NCBI RefSeq assembly: GCF_010499455.1 | Contig: NZ_JAAGOH010000026.1 | Coordinates: 1 to 64,000 of the forward strand | DNA: 64,000 nucleotides | Source of the DNA: Ideonella livida | GTDB taxonomy: Bacteria; Pseudomonadota; Gammaproteobacteria; Burkholderiales; Burkholderiaceae_C | Reading direction: 5' to 3' | Part shown: positions 62,688-64,000 of the stretch, in pieces | Position numbering within the stretch: position 1 is the stretch's first letter | How the letters are laid out: the number at the start of each line of letters is the position of its first letter | Notes under the pieces: model-generated | What the model saw: the letters and a program-made list of their open reading frames with translations, nothing else | Told to the model about the DNA's origin: nothing | Database searches by the model: none | Translations under genes and position numbers: made by a program

Positions 62688-63569
62688 GTGAACATCTCTG
62701 GCACAACACGCGTCTTCATGGTGGCGGGCGATCCCGTCCGCCAGGTGCAGGCGCCGGCCATCTTCAACCGCATCTTCCAGCGCCATGGCGTGGACGCTGT
62801 GCTGGTCCCCGCCCAGGTGCCGGCAGCGCATTTCTCCACCTTCGCCCGGGCGGTGCTGGGTGCCGACAACATCCAGGCGCTGTGGCTGACCATTCCGCAC
62901 AAGACCACGCTGGTCGATGAGCTGGGCCGCATGGACACCGCTGCCCGCGTGGCGGGCGCGGTCAATGCCGTGCGCCGCGGCGCCGACGGCCAGTTGGAAG
63001 GCGCATTGTTCGATGGCGAGGGACTGGTATCGGCCCTGCACCATTGGCAGCTGGCCCCGACCGGCCAGCGCGTGCTGCTGGTGGGGGCGGGGGGCGCCGG
63101 CGCCGCCATCGCCGTCGCCCTCGTGGCGGCGGGGGTGTCCGAGCTGCGGGTCCGCGATGCCGATCCGGGCCGCGCCGCCCGCTTGCTTCAGCGCCTGCAG
63201 GCCCACGCCTGGCCGGCCAGTGGCACCGGCCCCCGGCTCACCGTGTGGGATGGCCACGCCCCGTTGAATGACGTGGACCTGGTGATCCACGCCACCCCGC
63301 TGGGCTTGCATGCCGATGACCCGCTGCCGCTGGAGGTGGCCGATCTGCGCCCTGGTGCCGCGGTGGTGGACATCCTGATGAAGCCCCAGGCCACGCCGCT
63401 GATGCGCGCTTGCGCCGAGCGCGGCCTGACCGTGCACCCTGGCTTTGAGATGCTGGTGCAACAGGTGCCCGACTACCTGCGCTTTGTCGGCCTGCCTGAG
63501 CTGGCCGGCACTTTGGCCCAGGACCTCTCCGAGGTGCGCCGCCACCTGATGACGGCACCGCCGGGCTGA
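62688..63569 (+). CDS. Shikimate/quinate dehydrogenase-like protein
   Basis: The GTG at 62688 starts the conserved (M)NISGTTRVFMVAGDPV; the product is 293 aa. AroE-family features are present: the substrate-site Lys in WLTIPHKTTLVDEL, NAVRRGADGQLEGALFDGEG, the NAD(P)-binding VLLVGAGGAGAAIAVALV and the closing LTVHPGFEMLVQQ. An Asp-x-Asp after the second Rossmann strand (RVRDADPGRAARLL) hints at NAD preference. Housekeeping AroE is usually encoded elsewhere; this copy is under an IclR regulator and beside transporters, so I infer a catabolic shikimate or quinate role. Confidence 0.9.
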   Translation: MNISGTTRVFMVAGDPVRQVQAPAIFNRIFQRHGVDAVLVPAQVPAAHFSTFARAVLGADNIQALWLTIPHKTTLVDELGRMDTAARVAGAVNAVRRGADGQLEGALFDGEGLVSALHHWQLAPTGQRVLLVGAGGAGAAIAVALVAAGVSELRVRDADPGRAARLLQRLQAHAWPASGTGPRLTVWDGHAPLNDVDLVIHATPLGLHADDPLPLEVADLRPGAAVVDILMKPQATPLMRACAERGLTVHPGFEMLVQQVPDYLRFVGLPELAGTLAQDLSEVRRHLMTAPPG

Positions 63570-63671
63570 GCCCGCGCTGCACCGGTTCCCCGCCGTGCCC
63601 ACCGCCCGCGCCATCCGCAGCGTGGGTCAGGGGGCGCCATTTCCTGCGTTCCCTCAACCTGTCTGGAGACA

Positions 63672-64000
63672 TGCCCGTGACCCCGTCCTATCCCCGCACT
63701 TTCCGTCCCGCCCGCCGCCTGGGCCTGATGGCCGCCGTGGCCCTGGCTGCGGCCGGCGCCTTGGGCAGCCTGCCGGCCCTGGCCAACGACGACATCCAGG
63801 TGCGCACCATCAAGTTCCCCTCAGCCAGCAACAAGGGCCATCCGCAGGTGATGGGTGTGGAGCGCTTTGCCGAGTTGGTGGCCAAGAAGAGCGGCGGCAA
63901 GATCACCGTCAAGAACTTCCCTGGCGGCACCCTGGGCCCGGACCTTCAGGTGGTCTCGGCCATGCAGGGCGGCACGGTGGAGATGAACGTGATGAACGCC
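63672..64000 (+). CDS. TRAP transporter substrate-binding protein (DctP-like), cut by window edge
   Basis: The first 109 residues are visible from ATG 63672, with CTGGAGA just upstream. A Sec signal peptide (LGLMAAVALAAAGALGSLPALA) is followed by a DctP-like mature start: IKFPSASNKGHPQVMGVERF, AELVAKKSGGKITVKNFPGG and LGPDLQVVSAMQGGTVEMNV. TRAP binding proteins deliver organic acids to DctQM-type secondary transporters, which probably lie beyond the window. It follows the shikimate-dehydrogenase-like gene by 102 bases on the same strand. Confidence 0.9.

Noticed and set aside
1-64000. tRNA, rRNA, IS elements and riboswitches
   Set aside because: No cloverleaf with CCA-end features, transposase motif, terminal repeats or known riboswitch core was recognised by eye; a covariance-model scan was not possible.

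Overview
The window is about 64 kb of very GC-rich bacterial chromosome. It is densely coding, with strong G/C third-position bias, so most genes have long antisense shadow ORFs. The gene families fit a betaproteobacterium of the order Burkholderiales, possibly near Ideonella, Rubrivivax or Leptothrix. The supporting families are an IF-1 paralogue, an NsrR/NnrS nitric-oxide cluster, Liv-type and TRAP binding proteins, IclR regulators and many signalling proteins. This placement is inferred from gene content, not from a marker-gene comparison. No rRNA, tRNA, CRISPR array, transposase or phage module was seen.

Layout. 1-8.0 kb is a leftward surface or accessory block. It holds a giant Ala/Gln-rich coiled-coil protein cut by the window edge, an unrecognised 220-aa partner, and a 991-aa delta-60/RTX protein that looks type-I secreted. 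8.2-18.8 kb holds the GTPase RbgA, an exported Cys-containing protein, a two-component system with a periplasmic binding protein (response regulator, hybrid kinase, ABC-type binding protein), a PAP2-type phosphatase, a chemoreceptor and a lipoprotein. 19-25.3 kb has a divergent phosphate-ester pair (PhoX-like phosphatase and GDPD) with a Crp-like palindrome between them, an acyl-CoA synthetase and a degenerate HD-GYP protein. 25.4-39.5 kb has a UvrD-like helicase, a diguanylate cyclase, HppD, a small H-type lectin with a TTG start, a multiply frameshifted thymidine-phosphorylase pseudogene, an esterase lipoprotein, a SpoIIE/kinase fusion and a penicillin-acylase-family enzyme.

39.6-53.4 kb has Psd, IF-1, an outer-membrane protein, a DUF5710-like/exonuclease VII large-subunit fusion coupled to xseB, YccA, TerC, NhaR, a degenerate ABC ATPase, a DctB-like kinase, an amino-acid-type binding protein, an nnrS-nsrR-sirB2 operon with an NsrR-like operator, and a histidine phosphatase.

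53.4-64 kb is a catabolic uptake island. Two IclR regulators and two Liv-type binding proteins are evident paralogues. They flank one Liv ABC transporter (livHMGF) and a Gfo/Idh dehydrogenase, followed by a shikimate/quinate-dehydrogenase-like enzyme and a TRAP binding protein that runs off the window. Both IclR promoters show palindromes about 20 bp upstream of a predicted 17-bp-spaced promoter. A hydroaromatic substrate such as quinate or shikimate is a reasonable inference but is not proven.

The best candidates for something undescribed are the DUF5710-like/ExoVII two-gene unit at 41.9-43.9 kb, the coiled-coil gene with its 220-aa partner at the left edge, and the duplicated IclR/receptor modules on the right.
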